Below, piece by piece: positions 39,556 to 49,960 of a stretch of DNA of 58,112 nucleotides. A program made the translations under genes and the position numbers. The notes below the pieces were generated by a model. The model had not been told where the DNA came from and made no database searches. It saw nothing but the letters and a program-made list of their open reading frames with translations. Origin of the DNA: Flavobacteriaceae bacterium. GTDB lineage: Bacteria > Bacteroidota > Bacteroidia > Flavobacteriales > Flavobacteriaceae. Every line of letters starts with the position of its first letter. Position 1 is the stretch's first letter. The DNA is taken from contig JAAZZF010000001.1 of the NCBI GenBank assembly GCA_014239275.1, positions 1-58,112 on the forward strand, in the 5' to 3' direction.

Positions 39556-40185
39556 ATGGAAGATTGGATAAAAATTCTAATAATTATATCAACTTTTTTA
39601 ATTCTTTGGGCAAGAATAATAGGTGGAGAAAAAATTCAATATTTAATTAGATTTTGGAATATACATAGATATTTTATTTATAAATCAGGTTATACAATAC
39701 CTATTTTTAATAGCGTAAATATTTTATTTTTTTTCTTAAGAATTACACTTTTTTCAATTTTTATATCTATATACTTTTTCCCTGAAAAATTTTCAGAGTT
39801 TCAATTATATAATTTTTTTATTATTTCTGGATTAATCACAATCTATATTTGTTTAAAATTTTCAATTGAAAAAATTTTATCAATAATACTAAATTATAGA
39901 AACCATTTAATTGAAATTAACAGATACAGAATTGGATTTAAAAACCTTATTGTAGTTCATTTATACTTTTATTTACTCTTACTAATTTTTAATTCAATTT
40001 CATATAATTTAACAATATTAATAAGCTTTGTATTATTTTTTAATTATCTATTATTTTCTTCATATTATATCTATAAAAAATCTTTCAATAGAACCTATAA
40101 ATATCTATTTTATTTTATTTTGTACCTTTGCACGTTCGAAATAGCACCAGCATTTTTTTTATTCTGGTATGCATTTAAATTTTGA
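39556..40185 (+). CDS. DUF4271 family membrane protein
   Basis: Multi-TM, hydrophobic, immediately upstream of hemD as usual in Bacteroidota. Confidence 0.75.
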   Translation: MEDWIKILIIISTFLILWARIIGGEKIQYLIRFWNIHRYFIYKSGYTIPIFNSVNILFFFLRITLFSIFISIYFFPEKFSEFQLYNFFIISGLITIYICLKFSIEKILSIILNYRNHLIEINRYRIGFKNLIVVHLYFYLLLLIFNSISYNLTILISFVLFFNYLLFSSYYIYKKSFNRTYKYLFYFILYLCTFEIAPAFFLFWYAFKF

Positions 40186-40190
40186 ATTAT

Positions 40191-40937
40191 ATGAAGGTAA
40201 AATCTATTTTAGTTTCTCAACCAAGTCCAACAATTGAAAATTCACCTTATTATCAATTAAAAACTAAAAGAAAAGTAAAAATTGATTTCATCCCTTTTAT
40301 CCATGTTGAAGGAGTTAGTGCCAGGGAAGTTCGTCAACAAAAAATTGATTTATCTAAATTTTCAGCTATTATATTAACCAGCAGGAATGCAATAGATCAT
40401 TTTTTTAGAGTGGCTGAAGAAATGAGGTTTCCAATTCCTAATGCTCTTAAATACTTTTGCTTATCAGAGGCTGTAGCATTCTATTTGCAGAAATATGTTG
40501 TTTACAGAAAAAGAAAAATTTATGTGGGTACCAGAACCTTTGATGACTTATCATTGCAAATAGCCAAATATAATGAAGAAAGTTATTTGATTCCTTGTTC
40601 TAATGCATTATCCCCAGTTATTCCTAAAAAATTGAATGATCTAGGTGTCAAATGGGTTCAGGGCACTTTTTATAAGACAGTTATTAGTGATCTTTCTAGT
40701 TTAAAAAATGTTTACTACGATGTTTTAGTTTTCTTCAGTCCTTCAGGAATAGAATCTTTATTTTCAAATTTTCCCGATTTTCAACAAAATGACACTAGAA
40801 TAGCAGCCTACGGAAATTCAACAGTGAAAGCAGCTAAAGATGCAGGGTTAAGGATTGATATTTCTGCACCTGCTCCAAAAGTTTCATCAATGTCTAGAGC
40901 ATTAGACATCTATATAGAAAAAGTTAATAAAAAATAG
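40191..40937 (+). CDS. hemD: Uroporphyrinogen-III synthase
   Basis: VKSILVSQPSPTIENSPYYQLK...FIPFIHVEGVSAREVRQQKIDLSKFSAIILTSRNAIDHFF; VFFSPSGIESLF. ATG 40191 preferred over TTG 40182. Confidence 0.9.
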   Translation: MKVKSILVSQPSPTIENSPYYQLKTKRKVKIDFIPFIHVEGVSAREVRQQKIDLSKFSAIILTSRNAIDHFFRVAEEMRFPIPNALKYFCLSEAVAFYLQKYVVYRKRKIYVGTRTFDDLSLQIAKYNEESYLIPCSNALSPVIPKKLNDLGVKWVQGTFYKTVISDLSSLKNVYYDVLVFFSPSGIESLFSNFPDFQQNDTRIAAYGNSTVKAAKDAGLRIDISAPAPKVSSMSRALDIYIEKVNKK

Positions 40938-40949
40938 ACTTTCCTTAAT

Positions 40950-41495
40950 CTACAATCTACTTTTAAAGGTTTTAATAAATTTATCAAAATCTTCTTGAGA
41001 TGTTATCGATTTATATTTATCCTTTTTAAAAAGCTCTAGATATATTTCAAGCTGCTTAGGAATTAAATAGCCTCTTATAGGAGTAATTAAATTCATCTTG
41101 TCATCAAAAAAAAGAGTGGTAGGATATGCATTTATTCCTAAAAATTGAGTGAACTGATGAGATGAATTCCTTGTCTGAGATTTACTTTCATCATATCGAA
41201 TATTTTCAAACTTTCTTCCCATAAAATTTATTTCCTCATTACCCTCTCCATTAAATTTTACAGCATAATAATGTTTATTAATATAACCTGCAATAAACTT
41301 ATTCTGAAAAGTATTTTTTTCCATTAATTTACAAGGACCACACCAATTAGTGTAAACATCCATGATTATATTTTTTGGTAAAGTTTTTTGAGCTTCCATA
41401 GCTTTCTCAAAACTGATCCAATTAATTTCTTGTGAAAAATTAACAAAAAACCCTAAAAAAAATATCAAAAATAAACTGCTATTTAATTTAAACAT
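40950..41495 (-). CDS. Secreted thioredoxin-family protein
   Basis: Signal peptide; IIMDVYTNWCGPCKLMEKNTF (WCGPC). Confidence 0.9.
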   Translation of the reverse strand: MFKLNSSLFLIFFLGFFVNFSQEINWISFEKAMEAQKTLPKNIIMDVYTNWCGPCKLMEKNTFQNKFIAGYINKHYYAVKFNGEGNEEINFMGRKFENIRYDESKSQTRNSSHQFTQFLGINAYPTTLFFDDKMNLITPIRGYLIPKQLEIYLELFKKDKYKSITSQEDFDKFIKTFKSRL

Positions 41496-41512
41496 TAGAA
41501 AAATAATAAAAA

Positions 41513-43015
41513 TTATTCTGCATTATGAACAAGTCTTTTTAATGGTTTTAAAATTAATATAACTAAAAGACCAAAAATTGAGCAGAAAATTGTTATTCCA
41601 GTAAATGTCCAATAATCTCCCACTTCACTGGCATTTTCGCCAATTATTCCAGCAACTTTATTACCTAGACCAGTAGCAGCAAAATAAGCTCCCATCATAA
41701 AAGCACCCCAACGTGCTGGAGCTAACTTAGTTATAAAAGAAAGAGCTACAGGAGAGGCACATAACTCTCCAATTGTATGAAAAAAGTAAGCCAATACTAA
41801 CCAATACATAGCTGATTTTTTTATAATTTCTCCTGAAGAATCATAAGTAACTTCATTTGAAGCAATAGACATAAAGAAAAAACCAAATCCCATAATAATT
41901 ACACCTAAAGCCATTTTAAAAAGTGAAGAATGTTCATATCCTGATTTTTTCCACCAAATCCAGAAAGAGCCAACTAAAGTTGCAAAAATTAAAATAAAAG
42001 TTGCATTAACAGACTGAAACCAACTGGCAGGAACCATAAAAGATCCTAGAGCTAAATCTGTTTTTTGAGATGCATATAAATTCATTAAACCTCCTGCTTG
42101 TTCAAACGATCCCCAAAAAACTATAACTATTAAAAATGCTAAGTAAGTAACTATTATTCTATCTTTTTCTATCTTATTTCCATCATTATATACTACAATT
42201 GCAAATCCAACAGCAAATGCAATTCCAATTAAAAGCAAACCATAATCCCAAACTCCATTTAATCCTAAGTATAACCCAATAATCGCAGTTAGAGAAAACC
42301 CTAATAAAGAATTAGTTTTTTTAAAAATCTGTAAAAACAAATTGTCTGATTTCTTATTATTTGAAGTTTCTAATTCAACCTTATTTCCAACATGAACTAA
42401 ATATTTTTGTCCCTTCCAATAACCTAATTGTCCAATAGCCATTCCAATGCCTGCTAATCCAAAACCATAATGCCAATTATAAGTTTCACCAATATATCCT
42501 ACAAGAAGAGCGGAAACAGCAGCACCAATATTAATTCCCATATAAAATATATAAAACCCCATGTCTCTTTTATTATGATCCGTTTTACTGTAAAGTCCAC
42601 CTACCATGGTAGAAATATTCCCCTTTAAGCATCCAACCCCCAAAACAATAAATGTCAATCCTGTATAAAATGCCCATAGAGCCTCCACTGCTAAAATTCC
42701 GTGTCCAAAACACAATAAAAGTCCACCAATCATAACTGACTTCTTTTGACCCAAATACCTGTCTGCTAAAATTCCTCCTGGTATTGTTGCCAAGTAAACA
42801 AACATGGTGTACCATCCATACAACTCAAGAGCTGATCTATCACTCCAGCCCAATCCAGGGTTTACTCCAGATGTTTCTGAAACTAAATAAAGAACAAGTA
42901 TTGCTCTCATACCATAATAACTAAAGCGTTCCCAAAGTTCTGTAAAGAAGAGATAAAAAAGGCCTATTGGATGTCCAAGAAATGTTTTCTGCAGTAATTC
43001 ATTTTGATCATTCAT
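41513..43015 (-). CDS. POT family peptide MFS transporter
   Basis: GHPIGLFYLFFTELWERFSYYGMRAILVLYL; GGILADRYLGQKKSVMIGG. Confidence 0.94.
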   Translation of the reverse strand: MNDQNELLQKTFLGHPIGLFYLFFTELWERFSYYGMRAILVLYLVSETSGVNPGLGWSDRSALELYGWYTMFVYLATIPGGILADRYLGQKKSVMIGGLLLCFGHGILAVEALWAFYTGLTFIVLGVGCLKGNISTMVGGLYSKTDHNKRDMGFYIFYMGINIGAAVSALLVGYIGETYNWHYGFGLAGIGMAIGQLGYWKGQKYLVHVGNKVELETSNNKKSDNLFLQIFKKTNSLLGFSLTAIIGLYLGLNGVWDYGLLLIGIAFAVGFAIVVYNDGNKIEKDRIIVTYLAFLIVIVFWGSFEQAGGLMNLYASQKTDLALGSFMVPASWFQSVNATFILIFATLVGSFWIWWKKSGYEHSSLFKMALGVIIMGFGFFFMSIASNEVTYDSSGEIIKKSAMYWLVLAYFFHTIGELCASPVALSFITKLAPARWGAFMMGAYFAATGLGNKVAGIIGENASEVGDYWTFTGITIFCSIFGLLVILILKPLKRLVHNAE

Positions 43016-43021
43016 ATATTA

Positions 43022-43648
43022 TTATTTTAATTTAATTATTTTTTTTCCGTGATAATATTTTCCTTGAATTAAAGAATGTAATTCATTAATATTTTTATAT
43101 GTAATTCCACCTGCATTAATTATTTCAAAATTATCTGGGACTAAATCTAACATTTTTTTTAAAGTTTTCGTTGCATCTATTGCAAAAGTCTTGCCTCCAG
43201 ATGATAAAACTCCATTTATATTTTTGTTTTTTAACAATAATAAAAGGGAATTAAGTACAGAATCTGTCTTATCAATTGATTTGTGAATAATAACATTTAA
43301 AGGTTTCGCTATTTCTGACAATAAATTAATTTGATTCATATTAAAATTTGAATCTTCATTCAAACAACCTAAAACAACCCCATCAACCCCTAATTCTTTG
43401 CAATAATTAATATCTTCAATCATCCTTTGAATATCTTCTTCAGAATATATAAAAGAAGGGTGTTTAGGTCTAATCATTACTCTAATTGGAATACTCAAAT
43501 TTGAAAACACTTTCTTAATTAGTTTTTTATTAGGGGTCAAACCGTCAAGATCAAGTCTTGCACATAGTTCAATTCTATTTGCGCCTTTTTTTTCAGCATT
43601 AACTGCATTTAAAAATGAGTCAACACATACTTCTTTAATAATTTGCAT
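43022..43648 (-). CDS. cutC: Copper homeostasis protein CutC family
   Basis: EVCVDSFLNAVNAEKKGANRIELCARLDLDGLTPN; IRVMIRPK...GVDGVVLGCL; GVLSSGG. Confidence 0.93.
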   Translation of the reverse strand: MQIIKEVCVDSFLNAVNAEKKGANRIELCARLDLDGLTPNKKLIKKVFSNLSIPIRVMIRPKHPSFIYSEEDIQRMIEDINYCKELGVDGVVLGCLNEDSNFNMNQINLLSEIAKPLNVIIHKSIDKTDSVLNSLLLLLKNKNINGVLSSGGKTFAIDATKTLKKMLDLVPDNFEIINAGGITYKNINELHSLIQGKYYHGKKIIKLK

Positions 43649-43660
43649 ATGAGAATATAT

Positions 43661-45562
43661 CTAAAAGTAGTGTCTTTTAAAAGTCTCTATAGCTGAGTAG
43701 TCCGACATCCCTAAATCCCGAAAGTCTTTAGCAATTGCTCTATCTCTATCTTCTGTTCTAACCCAAAACTCCCTATTATCATCTCCCTGAAACATTACAT
43801 TATCTTTTTGAGTTTGATGGTAAAAAATAGCTTTTCTTTTTTTCAAAACTTGGTTAGGACTCATAGGAATAGACATATCTATTTCATGAATTTCCCATTC
43901 ATGCCAAGCTCCTCTATAAAGCCAAACCCAACAGTTTTTCATAAAACTTTTTTTCTTAATACTTTTCAATACATCAAAAAGAATGTCCAGGCAAACTTTA
44001 TGAGTTCCATGTGGGTCAGCAAGATCACCGGCAGCATAAATTTGGTGAGGTTTTATCTTAGAAATTACACTTATCATAATGTCTAAGTCTAAACTTGAAG
44101 GTGCAGATTTTTTTACAGTTCCTGTTTCATAAAATGGAAGTCTTAAAAAATGTACATTAGAATCAGGAATTCCTATAAATCTAGTAGCTGCAAAAGATTC
44201 TTTTTCTCTTATTAAAGTTGCTATGTTTCTTATCTCTTTATTTTCTAAAACTTCATTACTATTTTTTAAAATTTCAATTAATTCATTATATTTCTTTTTA
44301 GCATTTTTAGAAGTGTCCGAATAAACCTCTAAAAACTTAAGAACGTCAGAATTGTTTACAGCAATGTTGCCAGAAGTTTGATAAGCGACATGTACTTCAT
44401 GACCTTGTGAAACCAATCTTTCAAAAGTACCTCCCATAGAAATTACATCATCATCAGGATGAGGACTAAAAATTATAATTCTTTTCTTAGTAGGATTAGC
44501 TCTTTCAGGCCTATATTTATCATCTGCATTCGGCTTTCCTCCTGGCCAACCAGTAATGGTTCTAGAAATTTTATTAAAAACTTCTAAATTGATGTCGTAG
44601 GGAGATTGATGAATCAGTAATTCTGACAAATTATTTTCATTATAATCAGACTCTGTCAAATTCAAAATTGACTTATTAGTGTTTTTACAAAGCCAAACCA
44701 CTGCCTTTGATTTTAACTCTTTAGTCCATATACAAGAACCTACTTTCCAAGGTGATCTAATCCTTGTCAAATTAAAGGCTGAAGTTCTATCCAAAACAAA
44801 TGTTACATTTTTATGGTTTTGTAAAAAACTCGCCGGAATATTTGTATCTACCTTTCCTTCAATTGCTTTTTTAATTGCCTCTGCCTTATTTTGCCCCCAA
44901 GCTAAAAGAACCACTCTTTTAGATTTTCTAATAGTATTAATTCCCATTGTAATTGCCCTTGTAGGAACATTTTCAATTCCATAAAAACCTTTTCTTGCAT
45001 CATTTCTTGTAATATAATCAAGATGAACCATTCTTGTTAATGAACTATAATTTGAACCAGGTTCATTAAATCCAATATGACCAGTTCTTCCAATACCTAA
45101 AAGCTGAAAGTCAATTCCCCCTAATTTTTTAATCTTATTCTCATATTTATTACAATGATTGTTAATTTTATCTAAATCCAATTCACCATTTGGAATATTA
45201 ATATTCTCCAATTTAATATCAATGTGAGAAAACAAATGAAGATGCATAAAATGATGGTAACTTTGTATATCAACATTTTTCATTGGAAAATATTCATCCA
45301 AATTAAATGTAATAACATTTGAAAAACTAAGCCCCTCTTCTTTATGTAATCTTACAAGTTCCTCATAAACCGAAATTGGGGAAGAACCTGTAGCTAAGCC
45401 TAAAATACAATTCTTGTTTTCTTTTTGTTTTTTTCTAATTAAAATTGCTATTTCATTTGCAACTATTTTTGATGCTTGTTTGGATTCATCAAAAATTACA
45501 CTGTGAATTTTTTCAAATCTAGTTTCCTCTAAAGTTCCAGGTGATTTATAATTAATTATCAT
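43661..45562 (-). CDS. nagB: Glucosamine-6-phosphate deaminase with C-terminal PIG-L deacetylase-like domain
   Basis: N-terminal NagB (CILGLATGSSPISVYEEL; FNLDEYFPM; GIGRTGHIGFNEPGS) and C-terminal PIG-L motif RIIIFSPHPDDDVISMGGTFERL. Confidence 0.93.
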   Translation of the reverse strand: MIINYKSPGTLEETRFEKIHSVIFDESKQASKIVANEIAILIRKKQKENKNCILGLATGSSPISVYEELVRLHKEEGLSFSNVITFNLDEYFPMKNVDIQSYHHFMHLHLFSHIDIKLENINIPNGELDLDKINNHCNKYENKIKKLGGIDFQLLGIGRTGHIGFNEPGSNYSSLTRMVHLDYITRNDARKGFYGIENVPTRAITMGINTIRKSKRVVLLAWGQNKAEAIKKAIEGKVDTNIPASFLQNHKNVTFVLDRTSAFNLTRIRSPWKVGSCIWTKELKSKAVVWLCKNTNKSILNLTESDYNENNLSELLIHQSPYDINLEVFNKISRTITGWPGGKPNADDKYRPERANPTKKRIIIFSPHPDDDVISMGGTFERLVSQGHEVHVAYQTSGNIAVNNSDVLKFLEVYSDTSKNAKKKYNELIEILKNSNEVLENKEIRNIATLIREKESFAATRFIGIPDSNVHFLRLPFYETGTVKKSAPSSLDLDIMISVISKIKPHQIYAAGDLADPHGTHKVCLDILFDVLKSIKKKSFMKNCWVWLYRGAWHEWEIHEIDMSIPMSPNQVLKKRKAIFYHQTQKDNVMFQGDDNREFWVRTEDRDRAIAKDFRDLGMSDYSAIETFKRHYF

Positions 45563-45565
45563 TTG

Positions 45566-47374
45566 TCAATTTAGTTTATTTAATTTTTTCCAACTATTTT
45601 TTAATAAGATAGCAAAAACAAGAGCAATAATTAAAAAACAAATTCCATTATTTACTTCTCCATAAATAAAATAACCTGTTGAGAATAATATAGAGTATAT
45701 AGCAAAACATCCAAATAACATACATATTATTCCAAGTGGAACTGACCATGTTTTATCACTTTTATTATTAAAAGAAATATCTTTTTTTAAAGCTTCTAAT
45801 CTAATTTTCTCCCATCCAGGGCCCCCTGGATTGGTTTTTTTACAAAAATCAATTAAGGCTTCTATTGAATCTGGTTTAGTTAAAAAAGTAACAATTACCC
45901 ACACGACTGTAGTAAATATGACAACCACAGGAAACTTATAATAAGATTCTAAAATTCCTGAATCAGAAAATAATAAAGGCCCTAAACTTGTAAAATTTAA
46001 TATTATCGATACAAATCCTGAAACAAACATTGCTGTAATTTCACTCCAAGCATTTATTCTCCACCAAAACCATCTTAAAATAAAAATTAAGCCTGTTCCT
46101 GCTCCAAACATTAAAATAACATCAAATAACTGTAAAGCATTTGTTAATAATAATGCGAAAACAGCACTTAGAAGAAATAATGTTACTGTTGAAATTCTTC
46201 CAATGTTTACAAGTTCTTTTTCAGATGCATCTTTTTTAATCTGTTGCTTATAAAAATCATTCACAATATAAGATGATCCCCAATTAAGATGTGTAGAAAT
46301 AGTTGACATATATGCTGCTACAAGTGAGGCAATCACCAATCCTAATAATCCAGAAGGGAGCATAGTTAGCATAGCAGGATATGCTAAATCGTGGCCTAGT
46401 TTATCTTCAGAAATATTAGGAAATGCCTCTTGAATACTTGCTAAATCAGGAAAAACTATTAGTGAAGCTAAAGCGACAATTATCCATGGCCAAGGTCTAA
46501 GCGCATAATGCATTACATTAAAGAAAAACGTAGCTCCTATTGCGTGATTTTCATCTTTTGCAGCTAACATTCTTTGAGCAATATATCCTCCACCTCCTGG
46601 TTCAGCCCCAGGATACCATGAGCTCCACCATTGCACAGCAAGAGGAACAATTAGTAGTGGAATATAGATGTCTGGATCATCCAAACTTGGTGTCATAGAT
46701 AACATATCGTTTGGGGTTTTAGCAATTAGATTAACCATTCCACCAACTTCAGGGAGGTTAACTAAATAATATGCTGCTCCTATTGATCCCGCCATAGCTG
46801 CAAAGAATAAAATAAAATCTGTGTATACTACTCCTTTAAAACCACCAACTGTACTAAAAATAACAGTTATAGTCCCTGCATAAAGAATAGTATCCATTGG
46901 AGAGAGGCCAAGCATTATTTCGCCAATTTTAATTGCAGCTAGAGTTACTCCAGACATAGCCATAACATTAAAAATAACCCCAAGATATATAGCTCTAAAT
47001 CCTCTTAAAAATTTACCTCCCCAACCACTATATCTCAATTCATAAAATTCCATATCAGTAGCAACATTTGATCTTCTCCACAACTTAGCATAAACAAAAA
47101 CTGTCAACAATCCTGTTAGTAAAAATGCCCACCAAACCCAATTTCCAGAAACTCCATTTGTTCTAACAATATCAGTAACAAGATTTGGTGTATCAGTTGA
47201 AAAAGTTGTAGCTACCATAGAAATTCCTAATAGCCACCAAGGCATATTTCTCCCAGAGAGAAAATATTCAGTTGAACTTGAGGAAGACTTTTTCGAAACT
47301 AAAAATCCTATAATTAATGTAATTGAAAAAAAACATAATATTATAGCATAATCAAATGATGATAACTCAATCAT
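45566..47374 (-). CDS. Sodium:solute symporter family transporter
   Basis: STEYFLSGRNMPWWLLGISMVATTFSTDTPNLV; multi-TM SSS pattern. Confidence 0.94.
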   Translation of the reverse strand: MIELSSFDYAIILCFFSITLIIGFLVSKKSSSSSTEYFLSGRNMPWWLLGISMVATTFSTDTPNLVTDIVRTNGVSGNWVWWAFLLTGLLTVFVYAKLWRRSNVATDMEFYELRYSGWGGKFLRGFRAIYLGVIFNVMAMSGVTLAAIKIGEIMLGLSPMDTILYAGTITVIFSTVGGFKGVVYTDFILFFAAMAGSIGAAYYLVNLPEVGGMVNLIAKTPNDMLSMTPSLDDPDIYIPLLIVPLAVQWWSSWYPGAEPGGGGYIAQRMLAAKDENHAIGATFFFNVMHYALRPWPWIIVALASLIVFPDLASIQEAFPNISEDKLGHDLAYPAMLTMLPSGLLGLVIASLVAAYMSTISTHLNWGSSYIVNDFYKQQIKKDASEKELVNIGRISTVTLFLLSAVFALLLTNALQLFDVILMFGAGTGLIFILRWFWWRINAWSEITAMFVSGFVSIILNFTSLGPLLFSDSGILESYYKFPVVVIFTTVVWVIVTFLTKPDSIEALIDFCKKTNPGGPGWEKIRLEALKKDISFNNKSDKTWSVPLGIICMLFGCFAIYSILFSTGYFIYGEVNNGICFLIIALVFAILLKNSWKKLNKLN

Positions 47375-47436
47375 AAAATTGATTTTTTTTAAAAATAAGA
47401 CAATCTAGTTAAAATGTAATAAAAAAATCAAGAATA

Positions 47437-48279
47437 TTATTTTAGATATTTATAAATCTCCATTATATCTTTTTTAGAAGTCAGATCCAATACATTTTCA
47501 AAAACAGGAATACCCAAAATGTTTTTATTTTTTTTTAAAATCATTTGTTTTAAAACATCTGGAATCTCTTTTTCATTTCTTTTTTTGTTGATGGGACAGT
47601 TTTTAAAAAAAGAAAAGCTGTCTTCACCATGAAATTTAAACAGATTCATACTAACCCTAATTTTTCCCAAACTATCAAGAGATTTATTAATTATTGATTT
47701 ATTAGGTTTTTCAATAATATCAATTAATAAATTTTCTTTATCCAATTTAGCAATTGAAAACGAAGAAATTCTTTCTTTTGGGAACTTTAAACCATCTCTA
47801 TCGTAAGCAATAAATGCATTCTTTGATTTTGTAGATTTAATTTTTTTTAAAGATTCTATTGAGTATAAATTATCCCCATTACAAACACAAAAAGATTGAG
47901 ATTTTAAATTAGGATACTGTTCCATTGTCTGAAAAATTGCATCTGCAGTTCCCAAAGGTTTACTTCGATTAGTTTGTAAATATTGAATAGAAAATTTTAC
48001 ATTACACTTTTTTAAATCAATTTTTAAAAGGTCTTTAAAATTATCTCTAAAATAATGTGCATTTTCACCTGTGACTATATATATATTATTAAACCCTGAT
48101 TTAATCATGTTAGAAATAGAATAACTAATAAATGGCTTTGATTCCGTTCCAAACTCAATTAAAACTTTGCTTTTAGAATTAGCAGATTCTATTTGACTTT
48201 CTGTTAAAATAGTTGAATCAACAGAGGCCTTCATCCTTGATGAAGCGCCTGCTGCCATTATAATTATTGAATTTGTCAT
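47437..48279 (-). CDS. NTP-transferase domain sugar nucleotidyltransferase-like protein
   Basis: SIIIMAAGASSRM...KVLIEFGTESKPFISYSI; LGTADAIFQTMEQYP; CVCNGDNLYS. Confidence 0.87.
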   Translation of the reverse strand: MTNSIIIMAAGASSRMKASVDSTILTESQIESANSKSKVLIEFGTESKPFISYSISNMIKSGFNNIYIVTGENAHYFRDNFKDLLKIDLKKCNVKFSIQYLQTNRSKPLGTADAIFQTMEQYPNLKSQSFCVCNGDNLYSIESLKKIKSTKSKNAFIAYDRDGLKFPKERISSFSIAKLDKENLLIDIIEKPNKSIINKSLDSLGKIRVSMNLFKFHGEDSFSFFKNCPINKKRNEKEIPDVLKQMILKKNKNILGIPVFENVLDLTSKKDIMEIYKYLK

Positions 48280-48353
48280 TATTATTTTAATCTTTAAAAG
48301 CTAGAAGCTGCTTTAGTTCCGACTTTAAACAACCTTTTATTAAATAAACATTT

Positions 48354-49871
48354 TTATTCTAAGGAAGGAATTATAAAATTATCTAAATAAGGTGTCGAGT
48401 GGGCTTCTTTTAAATACTCTTCCAATTCAGAAACAACTTCCGGAAATTTTGAAGATAGATCATTAAGTTCTTTAGAATCTATAGATAAATCAAAAAGTTT
48501 AAGTTTAGATTTTTCCTTAAATAAATTCTTTTTAAGACCTTTCCACTTCCCCATTCTAATTGCCTGTAATCCTCCATTTGCTGGGAACTCCCAATACAAA
48601 TATTTATGTTTTTTTTGTTTCTGCCCTTTTAATTCAGGATAAAAACTAATACCATCGGTTTGAATTGGCGACTCAATACTAGCCACATCAAGAGCTGTTT
48701 CAAAAAAATCATAAAATGCGGAAATATGATCTGAAGAGGTTCCTGGTTCAATTTCATTTGGCCAACTTGCTATCATGGGAACCCTTATTCCTCCCTCATT
48801 CACACTTCCTTTCATCGTATTCCTGGAATTAACAAAAATTCCTGTACTGTTAAAAAATTCATAATCCACCTGTGGAACATGAGTAGGACCATTATCACTA
48901 GTAAAAATTATTAAGGTGTTTTCATACTCACCAATTTCCTTAAGTTTAGCAATAATTTCTCCAACTTGCTCGTCTAAATAAGAAATCATAGCAGCATAAG
49001 TGGCTCTTGGTGTCCTATTGGGGTAATATGATCTTCCAACATAAGGTTCCTCTTTACCAAACTTTTCGTTGTAATATTTAACCCAACCTTCAGGAGCTTG
49101 TAAAGGTAAATGTGGAAGAGGCGAAGCATAATAAAGAAAAAATGTATTCTTTTTATTTTGCTCAATAAAACTCAGAGCCTCATTGTGCATTAATGTAGGG
49201 GCATAATCGCTTTGATTATATTTCTTGTAGGATTCTTGATTATAAGGGTCTTTATCATCAAGAGTTTCATTCTTATTAACAATGTAATTATTTAGAATAT
49301 GTCTGTTTTCATTTCTCCATAAGTGAGTTGGATATAAAGTATGTGCTTGTCTTTGACAGTTATATCCATAAAAAAAATCAAAACCTTTTTTGTTTGGAAT
49401 ACTGTTTGTCATAGGTGCTCCTAAACCCCATTTTCCTACCATACCGGTTTTATAACCATTATCATTTAAAACTTTAGCAACTGTAACTATAGAATCTAAC
49501 AAAGGTCTTTGACCTTCTAAATTGGGATCATCAAACATTGCTTGAAAACTCCAAACATCCCCCCTCTCACTCCATTCGCCATTAGCTCTAATATGAGTAT
49601 TTCCCATATGCATTCCAGTCATCAATACACTTCTTGCTGGCGCACAAACTGGAGCTCCACTATAATGATTAGTGAATAACATTCCTGTTTTAGCCAAATT
49701 ATCAATATTAGGAGTTTCAATAAATTTTTGGCCATATACTCCAACCTCTCCATAGCCTAGGTCATCAGCTAAAATATATATAATATTAGGTTTTTCATTT
49801 TTGCTGTTTTCACATCCAAAAAAAGAAAAAATCAATAAGAAGAATAATACAGAATTAGTAAGAGATCTCAT
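48354..49871 (-). CDS. Type I (Cys-type) sulfatase lipoprotein
   Basis: Lipobox IFSFFGCENS; NIIYILADDLGYGEVGVYG; CAPARSVLMTG (CxPxR). Internal ATG 49871 gives the signal peptide, so the ORF-track start at 49931 is probably too long. Confidence 0.92.
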   Translation of the reverse strand: MRSLTNSVLFFLLIFSFFGCENSKNEKPNIIYILADDLGYGEVGVYGQKFIETPNIDNLAKTGMLFTNHYSGAPVCAPARSVLMTGMHMGNTHIRANGEWSERGDVWSFQAMFDDPNLEGQRPLLDSIVTVAKVLNDNGYKTGMVGKWGLGAPMTNSIPNKKGFDFFYGYNCQRQAHTLYPTHLWRNENRHILNNYIVNKNETLDDKDPYNQESYKKYNQSDYAPTLMHNEALSFIEQNKKNTFFLYYASPLPHLPLQAPEGWVKYYNEKFGKEEPYVGRSYYPNRTPRATYAAMISYLDEQVGEIIAKLKEIGEYENTLIIFTSDNGPTHVPQVDYEFFNSTGIFVNSRNTMKGSVNEGGIRVPMIASWPNEIEPGTSSDHISAFYDFFETALDVASIESPIQTDGISFYPELKGQKQKKHKYLYWEFPANGGLQAIRMGKWKGLKKNLFKEKSKLKLFDLSIDSKELNDLSSKFPEVVSELEEYLKEAHSTPYLDNFIIPSLE

Positions 49872-49948
49872 ATAATTATTTTTATAGTTGATCATAAAGA
49901 TCGTAAAAATAAAGAAACTCATCTTCATCAATTAAATAACACAATGAT

Positions 49949-49956
49949 TATCTTTG
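49949..49956 (+). promoter_or_regulatory. -7 element (TATCTTTG) directly upstream of HMG-CoA reductase GTG start
   Basis: Exact TAnnTTTG match 4 nt before the GTG at 49961; no TTTG at -33. Confidence 0.5.
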
Positions 49957-49960
49957 TATA

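Noticed and set aside
40123-40131. TACCTTTGC promoter-like -7 match inside DUF4271 gene upstream of hemD
   Set aside because: Possible internal hemD promoter, but no -33 TTTG at 19 nt and it also encodes ordinary residues (LCTF), so not listed as a feature.
42585-42815. Minus-strand 76-aa ORF in another frame of the POT transporter gene
   Set aside because: Out-of-frame artefact within a well-supported MFS transporter.
43808-44086. Plus-strand ORFs inside nagB (43808-44086 and 44679-44984)
   Set aside because: Lie wholly antisense to strongly conserved NagB/PIG-L coding sequence; composition looks non-coding.
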